A stretch of DNA of 64,000 bases from Roseobacter litoralis Och 149 (GCF_000154785.2 NC_015730.1:1736001-1800000); one strand, 5' to 3'. Counted from the first letter of the stretch, positions 45,073 to 53,418 are shown. Program-made: numbers and translations. The notes: a model not told the origin generated them from the letters alone.

Positions 45073-46197
45073 CTATGGCCCTTTCTGAGCGGTCAGGCGC
45101 GCCACTCTGTCTTTGAGAATATTGGTGGCCCCATCGGTAAGGCCCGCAATCTGTGCAGCGGCGATATGACGGGTAAAGGGGTGCTCTGGCCGCAATCCTT
45201 CGGCACCCATCAATTGCAACAACTCCGGTAGATGTGTTTGTGCGGTGGTGACGGCCGCTATTTTGGCCTGTGCGGCCGCAAGTTGTGAATCTTGGCCTGC
45301 GTCGATCAATGCTATGGCCTTCGCGGTCAGGTCTTCTGCGGCGCGCAATGCTGTTTCGGCTGCGGATAATTGCGTCTGCCAACTCGGTATGGCGTTCAGC
45401 GGTTTGCGAAAGCTGTGACGCTGCGCGCCATAAGCTGTGACGTCGTCGATGGCGCGTGCGAGCATCCCGTTGCACATGGCGGCAACATAGGTGCGGGCAC
45501 CGTTGATCTCGGTCAGAATGGCTTTGAACGCGGTTCCGGGGGCAATCAGCAGGGCATCAGCGTCAACGCAGACATTGTTCAGAGTAAAACCGCCGGTCCC
45601 CATGCTGGTCTGGGCAAAGCCTGCGTCGATGGCGTAACGATCTACGCCTTGTGAATTCAAATCAACCAGAAAGGCACCGATGCCGTCCGCGTCACCGATG
45701 GTGGTGCACTGGGCATAGATGATGCTCAGACCTGCATGGCGTCCATTGATGATCCACGTCTTTTCGCCATTCAGCGTCCAGCCGCTTTCCGTTCGGCTCG
45801 CCGTTGTGGTCACGGCTGCAAAATCACTTCCCGTGCCGGGTTCAGTCAGTGCGGTACAAGCGCTCATCTGGCCGCCAAGCAGGTCGGGCCCATAGCGCTG
45901 GAAGAGCGGGTAGGGTGCAATTTCGGTCAGCCGCAGCGCGATATTATGCGTGTTGACCAGAGACATCGCAAAGCCGAAATCCGCGCTGGCAAGAATGCGG
46001 CAGGCGGCGGCGCGGGTGGCAAAATCGAGACCGAGCCCACCAGATTCCAGCGGCACTTGCATCCCCAAAATACCCAGAGATCCCGCCATTTCATACATCG
46101 CCGGATCAGGACTGCCACCCATCGACCAACTTGGCGCAGCAGGCGAAATACGATCTGCGGCGAATTCTGACACCCGATATAGAAAGGCTTGTGTCAT
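45073..46197 (-). CDS. Acyl-CoA dehydrogenase family protein
   Basis: A 374-residue flavoprotein with the FAD/substrate motif CTALTEPGTGSDFAAVTTTA, EKTWIINGRHAGLSIIYAQC, and a C-terminal helical bundle with QLMGAEGLRPEHPFTRHIAAAQI. It should desaturate the acyl-CoA made by the ligase at 42509-44047. The start MTQAFLYRVSE at 46197 overlaps the LivM-type stop (ATGA), so enzyme and transporter genes are coupled. Confidence 0.92.
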   Translation of the reverse strand: MTQAFLYRVSEFAADRISPAAPSWSMGGSPDPAMYEMAGSLGILGMQVPLESGGLGLDFATRAAACRILASADFGFAMSLVNTHNIALRLTEIAPYPLFQRYGPDLLGGQMSACTALTEPGTGSDFAAVTTTASRTESGWTLNGEKTWIINGRHAGLSIIYAQCTTIGDADGIGAFLVDLNSQGVDRYAIDAGFAQTSMGTGGFTLNNVCVDADALLIAPGTAFKAILTEINGARTYVAAMCNGMLARAIDDVTAYGAQRHSFRKPLNAIPSWQTQLSAAETALRAAEDLTAKAIALIDAGQDSQLAAAQAKIAAVTTAQTHLPELLQLMGAEGLRPEHPFTRHIAAAQIAGLTDGATNILKDRVARLTAQKGP

Positions 46198-47153
46198 CTC
46201 TTGGGGCGTCCCCATTTGGCCAGTAAATCACTTGTCACTCCAACGATGCCGCGCGGCATGAAGATGGTCGCAAGCACAAGCACCAGGCCATACAGGATCA
46301 GCCGGAAGCTATCGGCAAAGCGCAGGTACTCCGGCAGGAATACGACGAAGAATGCGCCGATGATTGGCCCTGCAATCGTGCCCGATCCGCCCACGATGAC
46401 GGCAAGGATCGCATCAAGCGACTGGGCCACGCCAAAAATCTCGGGGTTGATGAAGCTCTGATAGTGGGCATAAAGCGCACCCGCCAAACCCCCGAACATG
46501 GCCGAGATCACAAAGGCGAATAGTTTGTATTTCCAAGCCGCAATACCGATGGCTCCGACGAGATCCTCGTTCTGACGGATCGCGATCAGCGTTTGTCCGA
46601 TGCGCGAGCGGATGATGAGGGCCGCAAGCGTCGTCATCAACACGGCAATGATCAGGACAAAATAATAATAAACCTCACGGTCGCGCCAGTTGAACATTCC
46701 GTTGTTATCGCCCGGTTTGGGAATTCCTGTAATGCCCGCCTCGCCTTGGGTCAGTTGGTGAAAGTTCATCAGAACGATGAAGATCACCATGTTGAACGCA
46801 AGGGTAACAATCGCAAAGTAATGCCCTTTGACACGCAAACTGGGGTAGCCTGTCAGCAGTGCAAAGAACGCGGTGACGAAGGGTGCCAGTGTGATGGTCA
46901 GCCAGACGGGCAGATCAAAGTGGATGCCCATAAGCGCCGTGGAATAGGCCCCGATCCCCATGAAGCCCGCCTGCACAATAGAAACATAGCCGGTGTAGCC
47001 TTGGATCAGGTTCTGTCCTTGCGCCGCGATCACCCAAATCAGGGCAAGCACGCTGAGATGCAGGTAGTATTTCACAGCAATGAACTGCGGAAGCAGAATA
47101 AAACCCGCCAGTGCTACTGCGTAGAAAATCGCTGTTCGGTTCAGGGTCATCAT
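46194..47153 (-). CDS. livM: Branched-chain amino acid-type ABC permease LivM
   Basis: A 319-residue permease with about ten spans and LivM hallmarks GYTGYVSIVQAGFMGIGAY, LRVKGHYFAIVTLAF, RNEDLVGAIGI-like RQNEDLVGAIGI and VGGSGTIAGPIIGAFFVV. It overlaps livH by ATGA and the acyl-CoA dehydrogenase by ATGA. The HAAT-class importer here probably takes up an organic acid rather than an amino acid, given the downstream ligase. Confidence 0.94.
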   Translation of the reverse strand: MMTLNRTAIFYAVALAGFILLPQFIAVKYYLHLSVLALIWVIAAQGQNLIQGYTGYVSIVQAGFMGIGAYSTALMGIHFDLPVWLTITLAPFVTAFFALLTGYPSLRVKGHYFAIVTLAFNMVIFIVLMNFHQLTQGEAGITGIPKPGDNNGMFNWRDREVYYYFVLIIAVLMTTLAALIIRSRIGQTLIAIRQNEDLVGAIGIAAWKYKLFAFVISAMFGGLAGALYAHYQSFINPEIFGVAQSLDAILAVIVGGSGTIAGPIIGAFFVVFLPEYLRFADSFRLILYGLVLVLATIFMPRGIVGVTSDLLAKWGRPKR

Positions 47154-48007
47154 GCTTTTCCCATCAGGCCTTGGGGGCGGAACAAGAGCACGCCAATCAT
47201 CACCACAAAAGCGATCACGTCCTTGTAAGCGGAGGAGATGAAGCCCGCGGCCAGTGCCTCGGTGATGCCGAGTACAAGGCCACCGACCACCGCGCCGGGG
47301 ATTGAGCCCAAGCCGCCAAGGATCAGCACTGCAAAGCCCTTCACCACCAATCCTTCACCGATGCCAGGTGCTATGGCGAACAGTGAGCCGACCATGACAC
47401 CTGCGCAAACACCAAGCGCGGTCGAAATCGCAAAGACGACGAGCGGTATTGTGTTCACGTTCACGCCCATCAGGATCGCCGCGTCGCGGTTTTCTGCGAC
47501 CGCGCGGATCGCCTGGCCGGTTTTAGTTTTCTCCACGAACAGCGTCATGGCGATGATCAGCAGGGCGGCGGCGAGGATAACGTAAAGCCGCAGCTCTGGA
47601 ATCGTAACGCCGCCAACGTTGAAGACACGCGACAGATCGGTTGGAATCACGACTTGTTCGTGGCCGAAGAATTCAAGGTTCAACCCTTCAACCATCATCG
47701 TCAGGCCCAGTGCCACGATAAAGGCGTTGATGTGATTGGCGTTCCGGACCGGCCTGTAGGCCAGCAACTCGATCAAGACGCCAAGGACGAGACCGACAAT
47801 GAGTGCGACAAGGATCGCAAAAAGAAGAGGAAAACCCCAACTGGTCACAAAGAAGAAGGTAAGATAGCCGCCAAACATCGACACCGAGCCATGGGCGAAA
47901 TGGGCGATCCCAAGGATACCGAAGACCGTGGTTAGGCCCAGTGCGATCAGCACATAGACGCCACCGATGGCCACGCCATTGATAATTTGCTGAATGACTT
48001 CAACCAT
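47150..48007 (-). CDS. livH: Branched-chain amino acid-type ABC permease LivH
   Basis: A 285-residue permease with LivH features: IINGVAIGGVYVLIALGLTTVFG, LAYRPVRNANHINAFIVALG, AVAENRDAAILMGVNV and LGGLGSIPGAVVGGLVLGI. The start MVEVIQQIING at 48007 is the family N-terminus; open frame above it covers the hairpin and is not coding. Confidence 0.94.
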   Translation of the reverse strand: MVEVIQQIINGVAIGGVYVLIALGLTTVFGILGIAHFAHGSVSMFGGYLTFFFVTSWGFPLLFAILVALIVGLVLGVLIELLAYRPVRNANHINAFIVALGLTMMVEGLNLEFFGHEQVVIPTDLSRVFNVGGVTIPELRLYVILAAALLIIAMTLFVEKTKTGQAIRAVAENRDAAILMGVNVNTIPLVVFAISTALGVCAGVMVGSLFAIAPGIGEGLVVKGFAVLILGGLGSIPGAVVGGLVLGITEALAAGFISSAYKDVIAFVVMIGVLLFRPQGLMGKA

Positions 48008-48035
48008 GTCCGGTCCTACACATAAGAGGAAAAAG

Positions 48036-48062
48036 GGGGCACAGGCACATCGCCCATGCCCC
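48036..48062 (-). terminator. Hairpin between livK-type gene and livH
   Basis: On the minus strand the stem GGGGCA-TG-GGC / GCC-TG-TGCCCC (with two G-U pairs) is followed by CTTTTTCC. It is a good intrinsic-terminator shape placed inside the operon. It may reduce read-through from the binding-protein gene to the permeases. Confidence 0.72.
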
Positions 48063-48074
48063 TTCAGGAAGAAA

Positions 48075-49274
48075 TCAGTCGATTGTGCTGAGGAAGGCCG
48101 AATAGGCGGTCGCGTCAGATGGCAGATCCTGCACAAACACCCAATTTCCGCTTTGCCATTGGAAGGCACCGTTTGATGTATAGGCCTGACCGTTCACGTC
48201 GAACATCTTGCCGTCAACCGGCAGGTATTGCATCACCACTTCGTCTGGCACAGCCAGTCCGCGCAGCGCTGCGGCCACGGCGGCAGTATCATCCACTGTG
48301 CCCGCAGCTTCGATTGCGTTTTTCAAAGCATAGGTCTGGTCATAGGCGTAGGGAGAGCTGGGGGACGGCGCGATCCCGAATTCAGCGGAGTAATTCGCAT
48401 GATACGCCTTGCCATTCTCGGATGCCGACAGCAGCGTCAGCTCTGTCGGGCGCAGATCCCAGACACCTTCCATCTGCTCGGACGTTGCAACGCGCAAAAA
48501 CTGCTCTTCACTGCCCGAGGTGAAGCCATACCGCGGCACATCAATGCCCAGTTCAACCGCCTGACGGTAGATGAAGGCCGCCGGCTCAACATAGCCAACC
48601 ACGAGGATCGCATCAGGCTCTTGTCCACGGATCTTGGTTAATTGCGGAGACATATCGCGGTCTTTGAGACCAAACGCCTCGCGGCTTACAATCTCGCCAC
48701 CGGCCTTGTTCAACTCTTTCTCAAAAGCGTCCACATAGCTGGCATAAAACCCCACATCGAGGGCACCCAGAACAGCGACCCGTTTATGACCTTTCTCAGC
48801 GACAAACGTACCTGCGGCTGCCCCGGTGTAGTCCGCTGGCGGGCGCGTGCGCGTGAGGTTTGGAATTTCGCGCGTGGTGATAGAACGTTCCGCCGCATTG
48901 CCCACTAACATTACCGCGTCTTCGTTCTCGATAAAGGATGCAACAGCGCCGGTCGCACCGGAGCAGCAAAACCCGAGGATGTATTTCACGCCGTCGCGGT
49001 CGATCAGCTTGCGCACCGCGTTGGAAGCTTCTGTCGGGTTGGCTTTGTCATCATAGGCGATGACGTTGAGCATGTAGGTGTCGTCGCCCACTTTTATGCC
49101 GCCGGCTGCGTTGATCTCTTTCGCAGCGAGGTTAACGGCGTTGGCTTGCGGCAGGCCGTATACTGCACCCCCGCCAGTCAGGGCGTCGCTTACCCCGATA
49201 TCAAGTGTCTTGTCTGCGGCAAAGGCGGCGGTGGCCGTCAATGCGAATGCAGCGGTTATGGCTGTCAGTCTCAT
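48075..49274 (-). CDS. HAAT-family periplasmic substrate-binding protein (LivK-like)
   Basis: A 399-residue type I periplasmic binding protein. It has a signal peptide (about residues 1-19, ending AFA-A), then LDIGVSDALTGGGAVYGLPQANAVNLAAKEINAAGGI, FCCSGATGAVASF and GALDVGFYASYVDAFEKEL. It binds the imported acid or amino acid for LivHM. It lies between livF and livH and is followed by a terminator-like hairpin. Confidence 0.93.
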   Translation of the reverse strand: MRLTAITAAFALTATAAFAADKTLDIGVSDALTGGGAVYGLPQANAVNLAAKEINAAGGIKVGDDTYMLNVIAYDDKANPTEASNAVRKLIDRDGVKYILGFCCSGATGAVASFIENEDAVMLVGNAAERSITTREIPNLTRTRPPADYTGAAAGTFVAEKGHKRVAVLGALDVGFYASYVDAFEKELNKAGGEIVSREAFGLKDRDMSPQLTKIRGQEPDAILVVGYVEPAAFIYRQAVELGIDVPRYGFTSGSEEQFLRVATSEQMEGVWDLRPTELTLLSASENGKAYHANYSAEFGIAPSPSSPYAYDQTYALKNAIEAAGTVDDTAAVAAALRGLAVPDEVVMQYLPVDGKMFDVNGQAYTSNGAFQWQSGNWVFVQDLPSDATAYSAFLSTID

Positions 49275-49316
49275 GTGTGTCTCCTCCCAGAAACGTTAAA
49301 GTCCCAAACGTTGATC

Positions 49317-50024
49317 TCAGTGGCCCAGATATGCCTTTGCGACATCCGGGTGTGATTGCAGTTCCGCGCCCGTGCCGCTCAGCACGATCTCTCCGGCCTC
49401 AAACAAATAGGCGCGATCCGCGAGGCGTAGCGCCATGGCAGAGTTCTGTTCGACCAGCAGGATAGTCTTGCCCATCTCTTTGATCCGTTTGATGGTTGCG
49501 CCAACCTCGGCCACGATTTTTGGGGCCAGCCCCAGCGATGGCTCGTCAAAGATGCACAGCTTGGGGCGGGCCATCAAAGCACGCCCAATGGCCAGCATCT
49601 CCTGTTCTCCGCCTGAAAGTGTCCCTGCCGCTTGGGTCGAGCGATCCCGCAGAATCGGAAACATATCCATCATCTCGTCGATATCGCTGGTTTGCTCGGC
49701 GTCGGTGCGGGTGTAGGCCCCCATGCGCAGGTTCTGCAGAGTCGTCATTTGGGGAAAGACCTGCCGGCCCTCAGGACACATGGTAATGCCTGCCTTGACA
49801 ATCGCATGGCCACTTTGATTGGTAATATCGCGGCCTTCAAACGTGATAGTACCAGCGCTAGCCGGCACAAGCCCGCAGATAGCCTTGAGCGTCGAGGACT
49901 TGCCCGCGCCATTGGCCCCGATCAGGGCAACACACTCACCCTCACCAACTTCAATATCAATGCCGTGGATGACTTCAATCGGGCCATAGCTGACGCGCAG
50001 GTTTGAAACGGCCAGCATGCTCAT
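49317..50024 (-). CDS. livF: HAAT ABC transporter ATP-binding protein LivF
   Basis: A 235-residue ATPase with Walker A GANGAGKSS, signature LSGGEQEMLAIGRALM and Walker B LCIFDEPSLGL; the switch region has VEQNS, as usual for LivF. It overlaps livG by ATGA and precedes the binding-protein gene. Confidence 0.94.
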   Translation of the reverse strand: MSMLAVSNLRVSYGPIEVIHGIDIEVGEGECVALIGANGAGKSSTLKAICGLVPASAGTITFEGRDITNQSGHAIVKAGITMCPEGRQVFPQMTTLQNLRMGAYTRTDAEQTSDIDEMMDMFPILRDRSTQAAGTLSGGEQEMLAIGRALMARPKLCIFDEPSLGLAPKIVAEVGATIKRIKEMGKTILLVEQNSAMALRLADRAYLFEAGEIVLSGTGAELQSHPDVAKAYLGH

Positions 50025-50788
50025 GCTGCCTCTCCAAGGTAGGCGTCAATGACCACCGGATTGTTGCGGATCTCTTCAGGTGTGCCTTCAGCAATCTTCT
50101 GGCCAAAGTTCAACACGACGATGCGGTCACTGACATCCATGATCAGCGCCATGTGGTGCTCGATTACCAGCACCGAGACACCAAGGGCGCGGATGGATTT
50201 AATCAAATCACTCAGCGTTTTACGTTCGTGCGATACAAGACCGGCAGCGGGTTCATCGAGCAAGAGTACTTTGGGACCGGAGGCCAAAGCCGTTGCTATC
50301 ATCAAGAACCGCTGCTGCGCAGAGCTGATCGTGCCGACGCGCTTTTGCTCGACCTCCTTCAGCCCGGTGATGTCAAGAATATGGGCGACGCGCTTTTCCA
50401 GCGCACTATCTTCGACCGGGTTGCGACCGATGCCAAAGACCGAAGACAACGGATGCGACGTTCGGGTGACGTTGCTGCCCAGCATGATCTGTTCGCGCAC
50501 CGTGAATTCGCCGAATGTGCTGGCAGTCTGGAACGTGCGCGCCAGACCCTGCGCAACGCGCGCATACTCAGGCAAAGCATCGATTTGCACATCGCCGAGC
50601 ACAATTTTGCCAGAAGTGATGGCAAAGATGCCTGCGAGGCTGTTAACGGTTGTAGATTTTCCAGAGCCATTGGGTCCGATAAGTCCAAGGATTTCAGCCT
50701 CTCGCACCTCGAAAGACAAGTCGCGGATGGCGTGAACACCACCAAACGATTTGCACAGTGTATCCACCTTGAGAACAGGCGCTGTCAT
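50021..50788 (-). CDS. livG: HAAT ABC transporter ATP-binding protein LivG
   Basis: A 255-residue ATPase with Walker A GPNGSGKST, a signature-like SSAQQRFLMIATAL (degenerate compared with LSGG) and Walker B KVLLLDEPAAGL, with H-loop VIEHHMALIM. The start MTAPVLKVD at 50788 has GGGGG upstream. It is the first gene of the operon, divergent from the LysR gene. Confidence 0.93.
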   Translation of the reverse strand: MTAPVLKVDTLCKSFGGVHAIRDLSFEVREAEILGLIGPNGSGKSTTVNSLAGIFAITSGKIVLGDVQIDALPEYARVAQGLARTFQTASTFGEFTVREQIMLGSNVTRTSHPLSSVFGIGRNPVEDSALEKRVAHILDITGLKEVEQKRVGTISSAQQRFLMIATALASGPKVLLLDEPAAGLVSHERKTLSDLIKSIRALGVSVLVIEHHMALIMDVSDRIVVLNFGQKIAEGTPEEIRNNPVVIDAYLGEAA

Positions 50789-50855
50789 GAAACCCCCTTC
50801 CGCACGTCGATTGCGGTTCTTTGACGGTAGCGAGGTTAATGAGTCGCTCAAAATT

Positions 50856-50888
50856 CAAAGATTTAGTCTTTGTATCTAAAATTTAGAT
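50856..50888. promoter_or_regulatory. Two adjacent inverted repeats in the livG/lysR divergent spacer
   Basis: CAAAGA-N5-TCTTTG at 50856-50872 is followed directly by ATCTAAA-A-TTTAGAT at 50874-50888. Both lie in the 139-bp divergent spacer and fit a LysR recognition and activation site pair (T-N11-A type spacing). The regulator at 50928-51830 is the likely binder. Confidence 0.55.
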
Positions 50889-50927
50889 GCATATGATTTC
50901 ACGGATTAGTTGAAACAAAGGCGGCAC

Positions 50928-51830
50928 ATGGTAGTTAAAATTAGAAATATAACATCAATTCAAGTGTTTAATGTCGCATGTCAGACTGGAAACGTAACGC
51001 GGGCCGCTCAGTTACTTAACATAAGCCAAAGCTCTGTGAGCTACCACATCAAAAAATTGGAAACTGACCTGGGGTGTTCCTTGTTTCGACGAACCAAGAA
51101 GGGGTTGGAACTGACTGAGGAAGGCACCTCGTTGGCGATCCACGTTGAGAAAGGCTTGAGCATGATCCAGACGGGGCTGGAACGGGTCGCGAACTTGGCG
51201 GGATCAGTCAAAGTCGCGCTGCTGCCTATGTTCTCCAGCCGGTGGCTTTCGTCTCGTCTGGGCAGTCTGATGGAGCTGCATCCGGATTTACAATTGTCGA
51301 TGCACAACCACAACAACAGTTTTGCAAGAATGCAAAATCCGTCCAGCTTTGCTGATCTTGGTATCCAATGGGGCAAGGGTAATTGGAGTGGCTTTGACGT
51401 CCATCGCCTGTGGCCCGAAAAACTGGCCGTGGTGTGCAGCCCGGCGTATTTGGCGGCACATCCAATCAGTCAACCAATGGATTTGTACAAGTGTAACTTG
51501 CTCCATGTTGACGACAGCCGAATGTGGGACGAATGGCTGGCGCTGAACGCATTAACCACAAACGCTGGACAGGCTCAAATGATGTTGGAAGATCGGCACT
51601 TTCAACTGAGTTCGACAATCAACGGGCTGGGGGTGTCGCTATTTGCCTCATGGTTGGTGGAGGAAGAACTTAGAAGTGGTGTTCTGGTGAACCCTTTTGG
51701 GCGCAACTTTGAAACATCCTTTGCGTACCACCTGATCGTGCCCAAGGGCGAAAAGCCGTCCAAGCCCGTCGAACAGTTTTGTGATTGGTTGCTTCAAATG
51801 CGCGGATCGCAAGCAGAAGGGACATCTTAA
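50928..51830 (+). CDS. LysR-family transcriptional regulator
   Basis: A 300-residue regulator. The winged helix is IRNITSIQVFNVACQTGNVTRAAQLLNISQSSVSYHIKKLETDLGCSLF (about residues 4-53). The effector domain is GcvA-like (PMFSSRWLSSRLGSLMELHPDLQLS, NPFGRNFETSFAYHLIVPKG). The ATG at 50928 has AAAGG upstream and is preferred to a TTG at 50910. It is divergent from the HAAT operon and is followed by the CATCGGG array. Confidence 0.92.
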   Translation: MVVKIRNITSIQVFNVACQTGNVTRAAQLLNISQSSVSYHIKKLETDLGCSLFRRTKKGLELTEEGTSLAIHVEKGLSMIQTGLERVANLAGSVKVALLPMFSSRWLSSRLGSLMELHPDLQLSMHNHNNSFARMQNPSSFADLGIQWGKGNWSGFDVHRLWPEKLAVVCSPAYLAAHPISQPMDLYKCNLLHVDDSRMWDEWLALNALTTNAGQAQMMLEDRHFQLSSTINGLGVSLFASWLVEEELRSGVLVNPFGRNFETSFAYHLIVPKGEKPSKPVEQFCDWLLQMRGSQAEGTS

Positions 51831-51878
51831 ATTGCATGTCCGCATTTTTCGGTTTGAGGCTTTTGAAGCAGGGTGCAG

Positions 51879-51962
51879 CATCGGGCATCGGGCATCGGGC
51901 ATCGGGCATCGGGCATCGGGCATCGGGCATCGGGCATCGGGCATCGGGCATCGGGCACCGGG
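51879..51962 (+). repeat. Tandem heptamer array, 11 x CATCGGG plus CACCGGG
   Basis: Twelve contiguous 7-bp units: eleven identical CATCGGG and a terminal CACCGGG. A 7-bp period shifts frame each unit, so all three frames stay open and create meaningless open frames (e.g. GIGHRAS or CPMPDAR repeats). It lies 49 bp after the LysR stop. It is not a CRISPR, since there are no spacers. The copy number is likely to vary by slippage. Confidence 0.95.
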
Positions 51963-52189
51963 TTTCGCTTCGCCATGCGCCGCTGTGCCCTCAAGGAGTC
52001 AGCGTCAGCAATCGCTGCGAATTTTAAAAAGGCCGGCCGACGAAGAAGCGCACCGCGATGCATGTTGCATGAAAAAATAAGTGAGCAGTGTGCAAGTAAA
52101 GTGCCCTTGAGAGGCCGTATCCTTGTCGGCGGTTTGCGAAGTCCATAACTGTGTGCGGTTGTCGTTTGAGGAGGAGCTCACTATCGCTG

Positions 52190-52270
52190 ACCCACCCAAT
52201 CGCCGCCTTTTAATGGCCCTCGCCCTTGGGGGCTAGACCGCCCCAATGTCGCGCTCTGCCGGGGTAGATT
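52190..52270 (+). repeat. Partial composite repeat (left block with internal deletion)
   Basis: ACCCACCCAATCGCCGCC to GGGGGCTAGACCGCCCCAAT matches the left block of copy 2. It then jumps to GTCGCGCTCTGCCGGGG, corresponding to the segment after the missing core. So about 45 bp, including the GTGCACTATGTGTGCAAC core, is deleted. Confidence 0.7.
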
Positions 52271-52740
52271 GAACACTTGGTTTTCCGCGGAGTCAGGCGA
52301 ATGAAGACTGGGGTTAGGCGACGCCGACAAGCGATGTATCGACCACGTTTTTCGGGCCTATCCTTTCGGTGGAATTGGTGGGGTCAAGAGGAAGAATTCT
52401 GCTTTGCTTGCAACGCTGACCGCTACTTATGGCTTTAGGTTTTTCAGCTTTCGCGGTCTACCAGTCAGGTAGCCGGGTTTCAAAATACCTTGTAAGCCTA
52501 AACGACATCAGTCCCTTTATCTTGGATTTCAAAGCAAGGATGGTTGAAATCTTGGCGGGGCTGCCGTCTTGCGCATTGTAACGGATCACCTCTTTGGTCT
52601 CTGTGATAGCCCATCGCATAGGTTAGCAATCTTTGTGCGGGCTATGTGCACACGAGCATTTTATCTTTCCCATAGCGTTTCTCCGACTGAGTCGAGCGAT
52701 AGAAAAGGTGGCTCAGACTAAAAACCAACCCAATTATCGC
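52271..52740. other. Spacer, largely non-coding
   Basis: 470 bp between the partial repeat and copy 4. The only frame of note is a 53-codon minus-strand frame at 52458-52619, listed separately with low confidence. No terminator or promoter was recognised. Confidence 0.4.
52458..52619 (-). CDS. Possible small protein or gene fragment, 53 residues
   Basis: An open frame MRWAITETKEVIRYNAQDG... ending LTRYFETRLPDW. Composition looks protein-like (mixed charged and hydrophobic residues, no repeats), but there is no clear ribosome site and a stop lies just upstream. It may be a remnant of a larger gene. I do not recognise it. Confidence 0.2.
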   Translation of the reverse strand: MRWAITETKEVIRYNAQDGSPAKISTILALKSKIKGLMSFRLTRYFETRLPDW

Positions 52741-53212
52741 CATCCGCATGTCTTAACTCCTGGGGGACTAGACTGCCCCAATTCGTGTGCAGTATGGTCC
52801 CAAGAACCAGCCCGTGGACCATAGGAGAACCAAGAATGCTCGACAACGCAGCCACTGCGGCGGCGAGATTATTCTGCGCGCCCATGATGGATTGGACTGG
52901 TTCATTTTTAAATTCAATAACTTAAACGGCGTCGTGTGCACTATGTGTGCAACGTGAAGTCGCCTTCTGGCGTGCCCTACCGTACGTTTGGCAGTTAAGC
53001 GGATTTGGCAAGATTTAAGCGCGTTGGAACCGGAAGTTCCTTGGGACCTTAACTCATCAGCGACACGATTTAACATAGCCATTTATACTGTGCCACGCCG
53101 TTTAAGAATTGAGTGAGTTGAAGGTCGCACTAGGGTTGGGACGACTCTAGCCCTTGCGCGTCGGTCTCGGATTACGTCTCGATTGTTGATTGATCCGGTC
53201 ACCATTGAAAGC
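52741..53212 (+). repeat. Composite dispersed repeat, copy 4 (interrupted)
   Basis: The left block 52741-52796 (CTGGGGGACTAGACTGCCCC) and core/right parts 52932-53212 are separated by about 149 bp. The sequence TCGTGTGCA[G/C]TATG occurs on both sides of the interruption (52783-52796 and 52932-52945), like a target duplication. The middle block ends near 53030 (AAGCGCGTTGG) and the right block is at 53110-53212 (GTGAGTTGAAGGTCGCACTA, CGGTCTCGGATTACG, TGATCCGGTCACC). Confidence 0.78.
52797..52901 (+). pseudogene. dusA: dusA 5' fragment (tRNA-dihydrouridine synthase A)
   Basis: Inside repeat copy 4, AGGAG and an ATG at 52836 begin a frame that reads ARLFCAPMMDWTG, the conserved DusA N-terminal motif (usual form APMMDWTD). 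Similarity stops near 52901 and the frame ends at 52925. Only ~22 codons plus the leader are present. The 5' end of dusA is a known target of a class of phage and island integrases, so this may be an attachment-site scar. Confidence 0.7.
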
Positions 53213-53318
53213 GGACCTTGTTTGCGCGCCATAGCAGCAGAGATGTCAGAGCAAGTCGTGTGTTCCACACGTTGGAGCAAACTTGGTTCTTTCCTTCTCA
53301 AAGGGGCAAAGCTGTTTT

Positions 53319-53347
53319 GACAGTTTGGCTTTGCCTCTGTAAAGAAT
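53319..53347 (+). promoter_or_regulatory. Candidate sigma-70 promoter of the cox cluster
   Basis: TTGACA at 53319-53324, a 17-bp spacer and TAAAGA at 53342-53347. The expected transcription start is near 53354, leaving a ~65-nt leader before the CoxC start. The consensus -35 and ideal spacing make this the best promoter seen before the cox genes. Confidence 0.5.
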
Positions 53348-53418
53348 CGCAGCCTTGACTTGGTTACGGAAGTGTTCTCTCTGGATTGATTTTACCAGTT
53401 TGATTTGTCCAAGAATTG

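Noticed and set aside
51879..51962. Possible CRISPR array
   Set aside because: Units are 7 bp and contiguous with no spacers, and no cas genes are present.
51648..52148. Several open frames on both strands across 51.65-52.15 kb with GIGHRAS or CPMPDAR repeats
   Set aside because: They arise because the CATCGGG heptamer array has no stop codons in any frame; no domain or ribosome site supports them.
52836..52925. Functional short gene starting at the dusA-like ATG
   Set aside because: Only about 22 codons match DusA before random sequence and a stop; treated as a fragment.
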